Positions 1 through 8,208 of a stretch of 64,000 bases of DNA are shown here, one piece after another. Source of the DNA: Janthinobacterium sp. UMAB-56 (GTDB lineage: Bacteria; Pseudomonadota; Gammaproteobacteria; Burkholderiales; Burkholderiaceae_D); NCBI RefSeq assembly GCF_900095265.1, contig NZ_LT607653.1, positions 483,563-547,562 on the forward strand. The letters run 5' to 3'. The notes below the pieces were generated by a model. That model saw nothing but the letters and a program-made list of their open reading frames with translations, did no database searches and was not told the DNA's origin. The stretch's first letter is position 1. Each line of letters begins with the position of its first letter. A program made the position numbers and the translations under genes.

Positions 1-1
1 G

Positions 2-340
2 CCAGCAGCGAAAGTCGCAGCCAAGCCGGCAGCCAAAGCAATAGCGAAACCTGCAGCCAAGCCAGCGGCCAAGGTAGCGGCGAAGCCAGCAGCCAAAGCA
101 GCAGCAAAACCTGCGGCCAAAGCAGCAGCGAAACCTGCAGCCAAGCCAGCGGCCAAGGTAGTCGCGAAGCCAGCAGCAAAAGCGGCAGCCAAGCCAGCAG
201 CGAAAGCAGCAGCGAAACCCGCCGCCAAGCCAGCCGCAGCGCCAGTCGTGGCAGCCGCACCGGCAGCAGCCCCAGCGGCACCAGCCGCCGTGGCCGCCAA
301 GCCAGCAGCCAAGAAGGCCGCGCCTAAAAAGGCCGCACCG
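2..340 (+). repeat. Low-complexity tandem coding repeat (AAKP units)
   Basis: Imperfect tandem units of about 12-24 bases encode A-A-K-P / A-A-K-A / A-A-K-V modules. Third positions vary, so the repeat is conserved more at the protein than at the DNA level. Copy-number change between strains is likely but cannot be judged from one sequence. Confidence 0.8.
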
Positions 341-451
341 AAGAAGGCAGCTCCTGTCGCCAAACCATCGGCACCTATCGCACCTGTAGCAAAAACCGTG
401 TTGGCACCGGCTGCAGCCTGGCCATTCCCAACCAGCACCCGCCCATCGTAA
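2..451 (+). CDS. Histone H1-like Ala/Lys/Pro-rich protein, 3' part
   Basis: This is the C-terminal 149 codons of a protein whose start lies left of the window. The visible part is almost wholly repeats of the type A-A-K-P-A-A-K, changing near the end to K-K-A-A-P and finishing with a non-repetitive tail VLAPAAAWPFPTSTRPS. Such very basic, Ala/Lys/Pro-rich sequences are typical of bacterial histone-H1-like DNA-binding proteins, and this kind of tail is familiar from Oxalobacteraceae. A role in nucleoid or polyanion binding is inferred; no catalytic domain is visible. The repeats are translated in one uninterrupted frame and the stop is followed at once by a strong terminator. A phasin-like or granule-associated role is an alternative. 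Confidence 0.75.
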   Translation, partial: PAAKVAAKPAAKAIAKPAAKPAAKVAAKPAAKAAAKPAAKAAAKPAAKPAAKVVAKPAAKAAAKPAAKAAAKPAAKPAAAPVVAAAPAAAPAAPAAVAAKPAAKKAAPKKAAPKKAAPVAKPSAPIAPVAKTVLAPAAAWPFPTSTRPS

Positions 452-486
452 TTGCAACGATACGGGTGCCTGGATGAGGCAACACG

Positions 487-522
487 CCGCTGTGTGACTC
501 AATCACACAGCGGTTTTTTTTT
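487..522 (+). terminator. Rho-independent terminator
   Basis: A perfect 11-bp stem (487-497 with 503-513) closes a 5-nt loop and is followed by nine T residues. It lies about 35 nt after the stop of the H1-like gene. It ends just before the ribosome site of the next gene, so it insulates the two. Confidence 0.95.
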
Positions 523-534
523 GGAGAATTAGTC

Positions 535-1068
535 GTGCTGATCGTTATCCTTACATTGATCGTTGATACCATCGCCACCCTGCTGGGCGGCGTGTTGCTG
601 CTGCGCTTCTGGATGCAGGCGGTGCGCGTGCGGCCGCCCTCGTCGGTGGCGCAATTCACGTTTCAATTGTCCGACTGGCTGGTGCGCCCCCTGCGCCGCG
701 TGGTGCCGGGCGTGGGCGGGTATGACTGGGCCAGCCTGATCGGCGCCTTCCTGATCGTGCTGCTGGCCAGTTCGCTCCTGTTTATTTCCGGCGCTCCCGT
801 CGAAGTAGTGCTGCTCAAGTCGCTGCAACGCTTCCTGCAATGGATACTCTACGGTTTCATGGCCTTGCTGATCATCGAAGCTATCTTCAGCTGGGTCAAC
901 CCGCATGCGCCGCTGGCGCCGTTTGTACGGGCCCTGAACGAGCCGCTGCTGCGTCCGATCCGCAAGGTCGTACCGCTGGTCGGCAGCCTGGACCTGTCGC
1001 TGCTGGTGGCGCTGATCCTGCTGCAGATCGCGCAGGTGCTGGTGGGGATGATTATTGTGCTGAGGTAA
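535..1068 (+). CDS. YggT family membrane protein
   Basis: The protein has 177 residues and two copies of the YggT domain, each a pair of hydrophobic helices separated by a loop of the form P-L-R-(R/K)-V-V-P (LVRPLRRVVPG near residue 50 and LLRPIRKVVPLVG near residue 140). YggT proteins are inner-membrane proteins; a link to osmotic tolerance or membrane organisation is known for some relatives, but no enzymatic role. The start is a GTG with GGAG 8 nt upstream (523-526), directly after the terminator of the previous gene. The promoter must therefore overlap the terminator or transcription must read through. The gene is convergent with the kinase to its right. Confidence 0.85.
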   Translation: MLIVILTLIVDTIATLLGGVLLLRFWMQAVRVRPPSSVAQFTFQLSDWLVRPLRRVVPGVGGYDWASLIGAFLIVLLASSLLFISGAPVEVVLLKSLQRFLQWILYGFMALLIIEAIFSWVNPHAPLAPFVRALNEPLLRPIRKVVPLVGSLDLSLLVALILLQIAQVLVGMIIVLR

Positions 1069-1117
1069 AGCGGGAAGGTCGGCCTGGCGCTGGCGCGCGA
1101 GCCGACCGGACTACCTG

Positions 1118-2056
1118 TTAATAGCGGTAGCCGAACGCCGCTTCGAACTGATCGGCGATGCTTTCTGGCGTAAACACATGGTTTTGCGCGCCCTGGGTGG
1201 CGATCTTGATGGCGCCCAGCAGGCTGGCCAGGCGGCCGCTGGTTTCCCAGCCCAGGTCGTTGGTGATGCCGAACAGCAAGCCTGCACGGTAGGCGTCGCC
1301 GCAGCCGGTCGGGTCCAGCACTTCCTTTGCGGCCACGACAGGAATGTCGATGCGCTTGCTGTCCGTATAAATTTCCGAGCCCTTTTCACCACGCGTGACG
1401 ATCAGCGCTTCCAGGCGGCTGGCGATGTCAGGCAGGCTCAAGCCCGTGCGCTCCATTAACATTTCCATTTCATAGTCGTTGGCCGACACATACGTGGCTT
1501 TGTTGATGAAGTCGATCAACTGTTCGCCATTGAAACGTGGCAACTGTTGACCCGGGTCGAACATGAAGGGGATGCCCAGCTCGGCCAGGTCCGCAGCGTG
1601 CTTGAGCATGCCCTGGTCGCCATCCGGCGAGATGATGGCGACCCTGGCCGGGCCTGCATTGGCGATCGGGTTTTCATGCGCAAACGACATGGCGCCCGGG
1701 TGGAAGGCATTAATCTGGTTGTTGTCCGCATCGGCCGTGACGAAGCACTGCGCGTTGTAGCTGTCGGCCTTGATCAGAATGTTGGCGGTGGAAATGCCCA
1801 GCTTTTGCAGGCGCTCCAGGTAGGCGGCGCTATCTTGCCCCATGACGCCGACGATGCGCGGGTCGCCGCCCAGCATTTTCAGGCTGTAGGCGATGTTGCC
1901 CGAGCAACCGCCGAACTCGGTACGCATGGTGGGCACGAGGAAGGAGACATTCACCTTGTGCAACTGGTCGGCCAGCAGGGATTCGCCGAAGCGGCCGGGA
2001 AATTGCATGATGGTGTCGGTGGCAAGCGAGCCGCAGATCAGCGATGTTTTGGTCAT
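1118..2056 (-). CDS. PfkB-family carbohydrate kinase (adenosine-kinase-like)
   Basis: A 312-residue ribokinase/PfkB-fold kinase. The N-terminal sugar-binding segment contains GGCSGNIAYSLKMLG (49-63) and the C-terminal signature DPTGCGDAYRAG (248-259) carries the catalytic Asp254 and the anion hole. The family transfers phosphate from ATP to a sugar or nucleoside hydroxyl; the substrate cannot be read from sequence, and ribokinase-like or adenosine-kinase-like activity are both possible. It is the last gene of a leftward run, 11 nt after the DUF3426 gene, so it is probably co-transcribed with prmA and accBC. Confidence 0.85.
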   Translation of the reverse strand: MTKTSLICGSLATDTIMQFPGRFGESLLADQLHKVNVSFLVPTMRTEFGGCSGNIAYSLKMLGGDPRIVGVMGQDSAAYLERLQKLGISTANILIKADSYNAQCFVTADADNNQINAFHPGAMSFAHENPIANAGPARVAIISPDGDQGMLKHAADLAELGIPFMFDPGQQLPRFNGEQLIDFINKATYVSANDYEMEMLMERTGLSLPDIASRLEALIVTRGEKGSEIYTDSKRIDIPVVAAKEVLDPTGCGDAYRAGLLFGITNDLGWETSGRLASLLGAIKIATQGAQNHVFTPESIADQFEAAFGYRY

Positions 2057-2067
2057 GATAGTGTCGG

Positions 2068-3342
2068 TTAAGGGTAAAAGATGGCGATATGGTAGCCAGA
2101 CGCCGTGAGCTGGTCTAATGCAAAATACAGTTTGATGGTTTGTTCCGAGCGCGGCGCAAACCCCTTGCTCACGTCGATAGTGACCGGCAGGTAGTCGCGC
2201 GGCGCGATTACGCGGCGCAACAGCGGCTTGTCGTTGGCGTCGTTGAGTATCAGTTCAATGCTGGGCCAGGCTTGCACGCTGCGGCTCTGGTTGCGCAGCA
2301 GCGAGACGTAGGAAAAGGTCTGTTCCTTGAGGGTTTGCAATTCCCCCTGTTCGATGGCCAGCGCCTCGATCTGCGCCGGCAAGTCGACCTGGCAGCCACT
2401 GACCTTGCACAGCGCGACCAGGGTCGGCTTCCACTGCGGAAACTGCGCCGCCAGCGGGTTGCGGAAGGTAGTCATCACTTGCAGCAATAATAAAAGCAGC
2501 AGCACCACCGAGCCGGCGGCCATGGCCGCGCGCAAGGCCTTGCCACTCTGTTCGCGGCGCCGGCCCTGGGTGACGAAGGCCGGCTCATCATCGGCTGGCG
2601 GCAGGACGGGGTTTTCCTGATCCTCGGCGGGATCCGGCGCAATGGGGGCGGCGGGCAGCGGCGTGAACGCATGCTCGGCCAGCGTGGGTTCGCGGCGCGC
2701 GGGCGCACGCTTGTCCAGGCTGACTTTTTCCATCGCAGGCAATGCCGGCGCTACCCCGGCTGCCACCGCTTCCAGGCTCGGTTCGCGGCGGCTATCGCGC
2801 AAATACGTGGCGAAGGCGGGCGCCTCTTCGACCTGGCGCCGCCTGAAGGGCGCCATCGGCTGGGGCAAGGGCGGTTCGGGCGATTCTACCGGTGTTTCTT
2901 CAGTTGGTTCAGTTGGTTCAGTTGGTTCAGTTGGTTCGGGCGCTGCGGCAGCAGGCGCGGCGGCCAGCGCCTCGTCGGGCAGGACCACGTCGAGGTCCAG
3001 CTCGATGTGCTCGCCATCGTCTTCGTCATCCTTGAGCTGCGCCGTTTCCGGCAAGATGCCGAACGGATCGAACGAGGTGTCGAAGTCGAGGGAATAGATG
3101 GGTTCGTCGTCCGTGGCGGACGGCAGGCTGTTGTCGGCCGGGTAACTGGTCGACTGGGGGGCGGCAGCGCCGGGGGCGGATGTTAAAAACGGCGATGCCG
3201 CAGCCGGATCGACCAGCGCGGCATTGCCGTCAAACACTTCCCTGCACGTGCCACAGCGCACGATGCCCCCACGTAACTTCAACTGGTCAGCAGCGACCCG
3301 AAATATCGTGTTGCAATGGGGGCATTTGGTGGCGAGGGCCAT
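2068..3342 (-). CDS. Zinc-ribbon and DUF3426 domain membrane protein
   Basis: This 424-residue protein starts with an MJ0042-type zinc ribbon: C7-x2-C10 and C30-x2-C33 in a 40-residue module. A long acidic, Pro/Ala-rich low-complexity linker follows, including an EPT repeat at 135-149, then one membrane helix at about 272-293, then a C-terminal DUF3426 domain to the end. This layout is common next to prmA in Betaproteobacteria; its function is not established. The topology suggests a cytoplasmic zinc ribbon and an outside DUF3426 domain. It lies 8 nt after prmA on the same strand and is very likely part of the acc-prmA operon. Confidence 0.85.
   Translation of the reverse strand: MALATKCPHCNTIFRVAADQLKLRGGIVRCGTCREVFDGNAALVDPAAASPFLTSAPGAAAPQSTSYPADNSLPSATDDEPIYSLDFDTSFDPFGILPETAQLKDDEDDGEHIELDLDVVLPDEALAAAPAAAAPEPTEPTEPTEPTEETPVESPEPPLPQPMAPFRRRQVEEAPAFATYLRDSRREPSLEAVAAGVAPALPAMEKVSLDKRAPARREPTLAEHAFTPLPAAPIAPDPAEDQENPVLPPADDEPAFVTQGRRREQSGKALRAAMAAGSVVLLLLLLLQVMTTFRNPLAAQFPQWKPTLVALCKVSGCQVDLPAQIEALAIEQGELQTLKEQTFSYVSLLRNQSRSVQAWPSIELILNDANDKPLLRRVIAPRDYLPVTIDVSKGFAPRSEQTIKLYFALDQLTASGYHIAIFYP
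2901..2936. repeat. Four perfect 9-bp tandem repeats inside the DUF3426 gene
   Basis: The plus strand reads CAGTTGGTT four times in a row. On the coding strand this gives the Glu-Pro-Thr repeat of the linker. The unit is a multiple of three, so copy-number changes keep the frame. Confidence 0.9.
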
Positions 3343-3350
3343 TGCTGTGC

Positions 3351-4295
3351 TTATGCACCTTCCGCGCGGGGCGCAGGCGCTTGCGTGCTGCCCAGGCGGC
3401 CATGCAGGGCCACCCAGCCATCTTGCTCGGCCCAGACACCCAGTTCGATGAACGGTGCGTAGGCAGCAGCGACTTCTTCCGCCTGGCGTGCCAGCACGCC
3501 GGACAGGATCAGGGCGCCGCCGTCGGCGACGCGACCCGACAACATCGGCGCCATCAGCTTCAATGGGCTCGACAGGATGTTGGCGACGACGATGTCAAAT
3601 TTCGCCGTGGCGTGTGCCGAAGTGGCAAACGTGTCTGGCAAGAAATATTCGATGTCGCACTGGTTGCGTGCGGCATTGTCGCCAGCCGATTCGATGGCTT
3701 GCGGGTCGATATCGACGCCGGCGACTGTTTGCGCGCCGAGTTTCTTGGCCACCATGGCCAGGATGCCGGAGCCGCAACCGTAGTCGAGCACGGTCTTGCC
3801 GGGGGCGGGATTGGCTTCCAGCCATTCCATGCACAGGCGCGTGGTCGGATGGCTGCCCGTGCCGAAGGCCAGGCCCGGGTCCAGTTCCAGGATCAGGCCA
3901 GCAGGATCTGGTGCCTCGTGCCAGCTGGGCACGACCCAGATATTCTTGCCGATGTGAATCGGCGCGAATTGCGACTGGGTCAAACGCACCCAATCCTGTT
4001 CTTCCACGGGGCGCATGGTAAAGGCAGGAACTTCCGCCATGCCGACCGCTTGAGCAGCGGCGGCCACGATGGCGGCCTGGTCGGCGTCGACGTCGGTCAG
4101 CGCCACCACGCGGCTGCGTTCCCACGCCGCTTCCTTCGGTTCCATGCCGGGTTCGCCAAACAAGGGCTGCTCGGCATCCGTGCCTTCATCGGCGTCTTCC
4201 ACCGAGACCGACAGGGCGCCCGCTTCCATCAACGCGTCGGACATGGCCTCGGCGTTGTCACGGGCGATTTCGATGACGATTTCCGTCCAGCTCAT
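3351..4295 (-). CDS. prmA: Ribosomal protein L11 methyltransferase
   Basis: PrmA trimethylates residues of ribosomal protein L11 using S-adenosylmethionine. The 314-residue protein has the family N-terminal substrate-binding domain ([10 protein letters not shown] start), the signature [15 protein letters not shown] (138-152) and the SAM-binding motif [12 protein letters not shown] (170-180). The length is normal for Betaproteobacteria. The start codon overlaps the accC stop by 4 nt (ATGA type), indicating translational coupling with accC, an arrangement seen widely in this class. Confidence 0.96.
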   Translation of the reverse strand: MSWTEIVIEIARDNAEAMSDALMEAGALSVSVEDADEGTDAEQPLFGEPGMEPKEAAWERSRVVALTDVDADQAAIVAAAAQAVGMAEVPAFTMRPVEEQDWVRLTQSQFAPIHIGKNIWVVPSWHEAPDPAGLILELDPGLAFGTGSHPTTRLCMEWLEANPAPGKTVLDYGCGSGILAMVAKKLGAQTVAGVDIDPQAIESAGDNAARNQCDIEYFLPDTFATSAHATAKFDIVVANILSSPLKLMAPMLSGRVADGGALILSGVLARQAEEVAAAYAPFIELGVWAEQDGWVALHGRLGSTQAPAPRAEGA

Positions 4296-5707
4296 GCGCC
4301 CGCCTTGATTTCGGATTTCTTGGCGATGCTGGGGCTGCCGCCATTCAGGTTCTTGCCCAGGTCCGGCATGTCGGCCAGTTTCTGTTCCAGATAGTGAATG
4401 TTGGTGCCGCCTTCGATGAAGCGCGCGTCGATCATCAGTTCGCGGTGCAGGGCGATATTCGTGTTGATGCCTTCGACCACCATTTCGGACAGGGCGATCT
4501 GCATGCGGCGTATGGCTTGCTCGCGCGTAGCGCCGTAAGCGATCACTTTGCCGATCATCGAGTCATAGTGGGGCGGCACGTAATAGCCGGCGTAGGCGTG
4601 CGAGTCGACGCGGATGCCAGGGCCGCCCGGCGCATGCCAGGACACGATCTTGCCTGGCGATGGCGTGAACTTGAAAGGATCTTCGGCATTGATGCGGCAC
4701 TCGATGGCGTGGCCCGACAGCAAGACGTCGCGCTGGCGGAAACGCAGTTTCTCGCCAGCGGCGATGCGGATCTGTTCTTGCACGATGTCGATGCCGGTGA
4801 TCATCTCGGTAACCGGATGTTCCACTTGCACGCGGGTATTCATTTCAATGAAATAGAACTCGCCGTTTTCGTACAGGAATTCAAACGTGCCGGCGCCGCG
4901 GTAACCGATCTTGCGGCACGCTTCGGCGCAACGGTCGCCAATTTTCTCGATCAGTTTGCGCGGGATGCCGGGCGCTGGTGCTTCTTCGATGACTTTCTGG
5001 TGGCGGCGCTGCATGGAGCAGTCGCGCTCGCCCAGCCAGACGGCGTTCTTGTGTTCGTCGGCGAGGATCTGGATTTCCACGTGGCGCGGATTTTCCAGGT
5101 ACTTCTCCATATACACTTCAGGGTTGCCGAAGGCCGTGCCGGCTTCCGTCTTGGTCATCGCCACGGCGTTGATCAGGGCCGCTTCCGTGTGCACCACGCG
5201 CATGCCGCGTCCGCCACCGCCACCGGCAGCCTTGATGATGACCGGATAGCCGATCTTGCGGGCAATTTGCACGATCGCTTTCGGATCGTCCGGCAATGCA
5301 CCTTCCGAGCCGGGCACGCACGGTACGCCAGCCTTGATCATGGTTTGCTTGGCCGACACTTTGTCGCCCATCAAACGGATCGATTCGGAGCGGGGGCCGA
5401 TGAAGACGAAGCCCGATTTTTCGACGCGTTCGGCAAAGTCGGCGTTTTCCGACAGGAAGCCATAGCCTGGGTGAATCGCTTGCGCGTCCGTCACTTCAGC
5501 GGCGCTAATGATGGCCGGCATGTTCAGGTAGCTCAGGGACGACTGGGCCGGGCCGATACAAACGGATTCGTCGGCCAGCTTGACGTATTTCGCGTCCTTG
5601 TCGGCTTCGGAGTGGACTACAACCGTTTTAATGCCCATTTCGCGGCAGGCGCGCTGAATACGGAGGGCAATTTCACCACGGTTGGCAATCAGGATTTTTT
5701 CAAACAT
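4292..5707 (-). CDS. accC: Biotin carboxylase subunit of acetyl-CoA carboxylase
   Basis: AccC carboxylates the biotin of AccB using ATP and bicarbonate, the first half-reaction of malonyl-CoA synthesis. The 471-residue protein starts [17 protein letters not shown] and contains the ATP-grasp glycine loop [12 protein letters not shown] and the metal/catalytic segment [16 protein letters not shown]. It is about 20 residues longer than the E. coli enzyme because of a C-terminal tail rich in Lys and Ser. It is encoded about 100 nt after accB on the same strand and overlaps prmA by 4 nt. Confidence 0.97.
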   Translation of the reverse strand: MFEKILIANRGEIALRIQRACREMGIKTVVVHSEADKDAKYVKLADESVCIGPAQSSLSYLNMPAIISAAEVTDAQAIHPGYGFLSENADFAERVEKSGFVFIGPRSESIRLMGDKVSAKQTMIKAGVPCVPGSEGALPDDPKAIVQIARKIGYPVIIKAAGGGGGRGMRVVHTEAALINAVAMTKTEAGTAFGNPEVYMEKYLENPRHVEIQILADEHKNAVWLGERDCSMQRRHQKVIEEAPAPGIPRKLIEKIGDRCAEACRKIGYRGAGTFEFLYENGEFYFIEMNTRVQVEHPVTEMITGIDIVQEQIRIAAGEKLRFRQRDVLLSGHAIECRINAEDPFKFTPSPGKIVSWHAPGGPGIRVDSHAYAGYYVPPHYDSMIGKVIAYGATREQAIRRMQIALSEMVVEGINTNIALHRELMIDARFIEGGTNIHYLEQKLADMPDLGKNLNGGSPSIAKKSEIKAGA

Positions 5708-5808
5708 GGTAGGTTCGCGTATGTCTGTGAGAGCCGGCGAGCCGGCGAAACAACAAGTGTGAGGGGCTAAAACTGCAAACGGCCGTTGCCGGCCGTGTGG
5801 ACTGGGTT

Positions 5809-6273
5809 TTAGCCGATCACAAACAAGGGTTGACCGAATTCGACCGGTTGGCCGTTTTCGACCAGGATCTGGGTCACGACACCGGCTTTATCGGAGTCGA
5901 TTTCATTGAGCAGCTTCATCGCTTCGATGATGCACAGGGTATCACCTTCCTTGACGGTAGAGCCCACTTCTACATAGGCGGCGCTGCCGGGAGCGGAGGA
6001 ACGGTAGAAGGTGCCGACCATGGGCGACTTGACCACATAGCCCGTTGGCTCTGCGGCGACCACGACGGCAGCTGCCGCAGCGGGGGCGGCGGCTGGCGCG
6101 GCTGGCTGGTATTGGGCTTGCATGCCTTGCGGCTGCATCATGACCATCTGGTTTTGCGGCATGGCCGACGATTTGACGATGCGAACCTTGCTTTCGCCTT
6201 CGGTAACTTCCAGCTCTGCGATATCCGATTCGGCGACCAGGTCGATCAAGGTCTTGAGTTTTCGTAGATCCAT
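5809..6273 (-). CDS. accB: Biotin carboxyl carrier protein of acetyl-CoA carboxylase
   Basis: A 154-residue AccB. The N-terminal helix ([13 protein letters not shown]) is followed by an Ala/Pro-rich hinge (about 57-75) and the biotinyl domain with the motif EAMKLLNEI, where Lys120 is the biotinylation site. The protein carries biotin between the biotin carboxylase and the carboxyltransferase in fatty-acid synthesis. It precedes accC and follows aroQ on the minus strand; the roughly 90-nt gap to aroQ could hold a promoter, but I see no clear one. Confidence 0.97.
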   Translation of the reverse strand: MDLRKLKTLIDLVAESDIAELEVTEGESKVRIVKSSAMPQNQMVMMQPQGMQAQYQPAAPAAAPAAAAAVVVAAEPTGYVVKSPMVGTFYRSSAPGSAAYVEVGSTVKEGDTLCIIEAMKLLNEIDSDKAGVVTQILVENGQPVEFGQPLFVIG

Positions 6274-6363
6274 GTAAAACCCCTAGGAATGTAGTTTGTT
6301 TTATGAGTGATGCGGTGATGTCCAGAACCTATCGCCGCGCTAAATGCGTGCAGATCGCGTAGA

Positions 6364-6801
6364 TTAACGTTTTTTAAGCGCGAAGTCGATGGCAAACCGA
6401 TATCCATCGAGTCCCAGGCCGCAGATCGTCCCCTGCGCGATCGCGCTGAGAAATGAGTGATGTCGAAACGTTTCGCGTTGATAAATATTCGAGATATGGA
6501 CTTCCACGAACGGGATGGCGACCCCGGCCAGCGCATCGCGCAAGGCAACGCTGGTATGGGTCAGGCCGCCCGGATTGATGACGATGGCATCGATCCCTTC
6601 CGCTCGCGCGGCATGGATGCGGTCGATCAGCGCGCCTTCATGGTTGCTTTGAAAGCAGACCAGGTCGGCACCGGCCGCCATGGCTTGCGCCATTGCTGCC
6701 TGCTCGATATCGGCCAAGGTGCTGGCGCCGTAGACCTCAGGCTCGCGCGTTCCCAGCAAATTCAGGTTGGGACCGTTGAGCAGAAGGAGGTTTTTTGCCA
6801 T
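6364..6801 (-). CDS. aroQ: Type II 3-dehydroquinate dehydratase
   Basis: The enzyme converts 3-dehydroquinate to 3-dehydroshikimate in the shikimate pathway. The 145-residue protein has the family start [21 protein letters not shown] with the catalytic Tyr24, and the motif [12 protein letters not shown] with the catalytic His102. A good ribosome site (AAGGAGG-like on the minus strand is absent; only a weak purine stretch is seen) does not decide the start, but the family alignment does. It heads the run aroQ-accB-accC-prmA, an order common in proteobacteria. Confidence 0.96.
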   Translation of the reverse strand: MAKNLLLLNGPNLNLLGTREPEVYGASTLADIEQAAMAQAMAAGADLVCFQSNHEGALIDRIHAARAEGIDAIVINPGGLTHTSVALRDALAGVAIPFVEVHISNIYQRETFRHHSFLSAIAQGTICGLGLDGYRFAIDFALKKR

Positions 6802-6883
6802 GTATGGAAGACCGTTTTAGCGAAAGTTCCGCATTTTGCCGCCAAAGATACGCATTGGCAAGAGAAAAAAGCACGCTCCGAAT

Positions 6884-7435
6884 TTACAATTTATCCAGGT
6901 CGGCGCGCAACTGATCAAATTTCAAGCGACCCAGATAGGTCTTTTTGACTTCGCCATCGGCACCGATCAGCACCGTGAAGGGCAAACCGCCCGTGGCATT
7001 GCCAAAATGGCGCGACAGGTCGGTGCCGCTCATGCCCGAGACATACACGGGATAGGCGATCTTGAACTTGCTGGCAAAAGTGGAAATATTGCTGGCCGAA
7101 TCGATGCCGATGCCGATCACCTGCAGGTTTTTCGCCGCATACTGGCCTTGTACTTCGGATAACTCCGGCATTTCTTCCACGCAAGGCGGGCACCACGGCG
7201 CCCAGAAATTGACCAGCAAATTCTTGCCTTTCCATTGCGACAAAGCTTGCGTGGCACCCGCCGCGTCCGGCAGCGACAGTGCATATAGTTCGTTGACGGG
7301 ACCCGTCGCGCCTGGCGCGATGGTGGTCGTCAGCGGCCCCGCTTTTTCCTTCTCTTTATGCATGCCCACGTAGGCGCCCATGCCGCCAAACATCAGGGCG
7401 ACTACGGCACAGGCGATCCAATTCTTTTTTGTCAT
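6884..7435 (-). CDS. TlpA-family thiol-disulfide oxidoreductase
   Basis: A membrane-anchored thioredoxin-fold protein of 183 residues. An N-terminal uncleaved hydrophobic helix (about 6-25) is followed by an AhpC/TSA-like thioredoxin domain with the active site W-C-P-P-C (Cys82, Cys85). The domain faces the periplasm and probably reduces disulfides, for example in cytochrome c assembly or protein repair; the partner is unknown. The frame opens upstream to 7477, but that extension overlaps the preceding gene. The Met at 7435 begins a typical membrane anchor, so I choose it. Confidence 0.88.
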   Translation of the reverse strand: MTKKNWIACAVVALMFGGMGAYVGMHKEKEKAGPLTTTIAPGATGPVNELYALSLPDAAGATQALSQWKGKNLLVNFWAPWCPPCVEEMPELSEVQGQYAAKNLQVIGIGIDSASNISTFASKFKIAYPVYVSGMSGTDLSRHFGNATGGLPFTVLIGADGEVKKTYLGRLKFDQLRADLDKL

Positions 7436-7454
7436 AACTTTATCTATATCAATG

Positions 7455-8093
7455 TTAGTCGGCAGCCGGTGCGCCATCGGCGAGGCTGGCGGCCAGCAGG
7501 CTGCGCAGCCCGGCGATGTCGGTGCGCAGCACTTTCCCGTCCGCCTTGGCTTTCAGCGCGCCGCGCCTGTCGTCGAGCTCATACATGGCCGCGTGCACGC
7601 CTTCGTTTTTCCACAAGAAACTGGCTGTCTCGACCGCATCATAACGCGCTCCCTTGAAATGCGGGCTTTCCGACATGTCGAGCACGACATTTTTATTCAG
7701 CAGGAAGATGTGGATCTCCTTGGCGCTCTCGGCAAACAACTGCAAATAGATTTCGTCGTGGGTGCCGGCCGTGCCATTGAGCACGGGCCCGCTGAGCAGG
7801 GGCTGAAATTGTTGCAACGCTTCCATGACCTGCAGCGCAATCGTGCGCAGCTGGAACAGCCGTGCCGGCTGGCTGTCTGCCAGGAACAGGGCATGGTATT
7901 GCCGCACCTGCTCTTCGATCATGTCGTTGTCAGGCAGTATGTTGGGCCGCTGCGGCGCGTCGCCCAGCACCTGCCGCGCCGCCTTGCGCTTGGCGCTGCC
8001 ATAGTCGGCGCCATCCTGCGCCACCAGGCGCGCGGCAGTTACGGCGATTTCCAGGCGCCACTGCGCGCTATCGTCAAATGCATCGTTTGTCAT
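7455..8093 (-). CDS. Conserved hypothetical protein next to mpl
   Basis: A 212-residue cytoplasmic protein, with no signal peptide or membrane helix. It has a hydrophobic middle with the sequence GPVLNGTAGTHDEIYLQLF, followed by EIHIFLLNKNV, which looks like a small alpha/beta fold; the glycine-rich motif recalls nucleotidyltransferase-like proteins, but this is only a resemblance. I do not recognise a characterised family. It is divergent from mpl with a 115-nt spacer and lies 19 nt upstream of tlpA, so tlpA is probably its operon partner. A clerical link of such proteins to UDP-MurNAc ligases may exist because of the neighbour, but no ligase motif is present. Confidence 0.75.
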   Translation of the reverse strand: MTNDAFDDSAQWRLEIAVTAARLVAQDGADYGSAKRKAARQVLGDAPQRPNILPDNDMIEEQVRQYHALFLADSQPARLFQLRTIALQVMEALQQFQPLLSGPVLNGTAGTHDEIYLQLFAESAKEIHIFLLNKNVVLDMSESPHFKGARYDAVETASFLWKNEGVHAAMYELDDRRGALKAKADGKVLRTDIAGLRSLLAASLADGAPAAD

Positions 8094-8208
8094 GAGCGAG
8101 ATGATACTCCGAAGCGGAAAAAGTCATGGCGTCAGGTAAAATCCTGCACTTGCTCTTTTTTATCTCACCGTCTTACTTACTTAAGCGTGCACCTTTCGCA
8201 CTGATCAC

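Noticed and set aside
2-340. Repeats at the left edge as a possible CRISPR array
   Set aside because: The units are contiguous, coding and without spacers.
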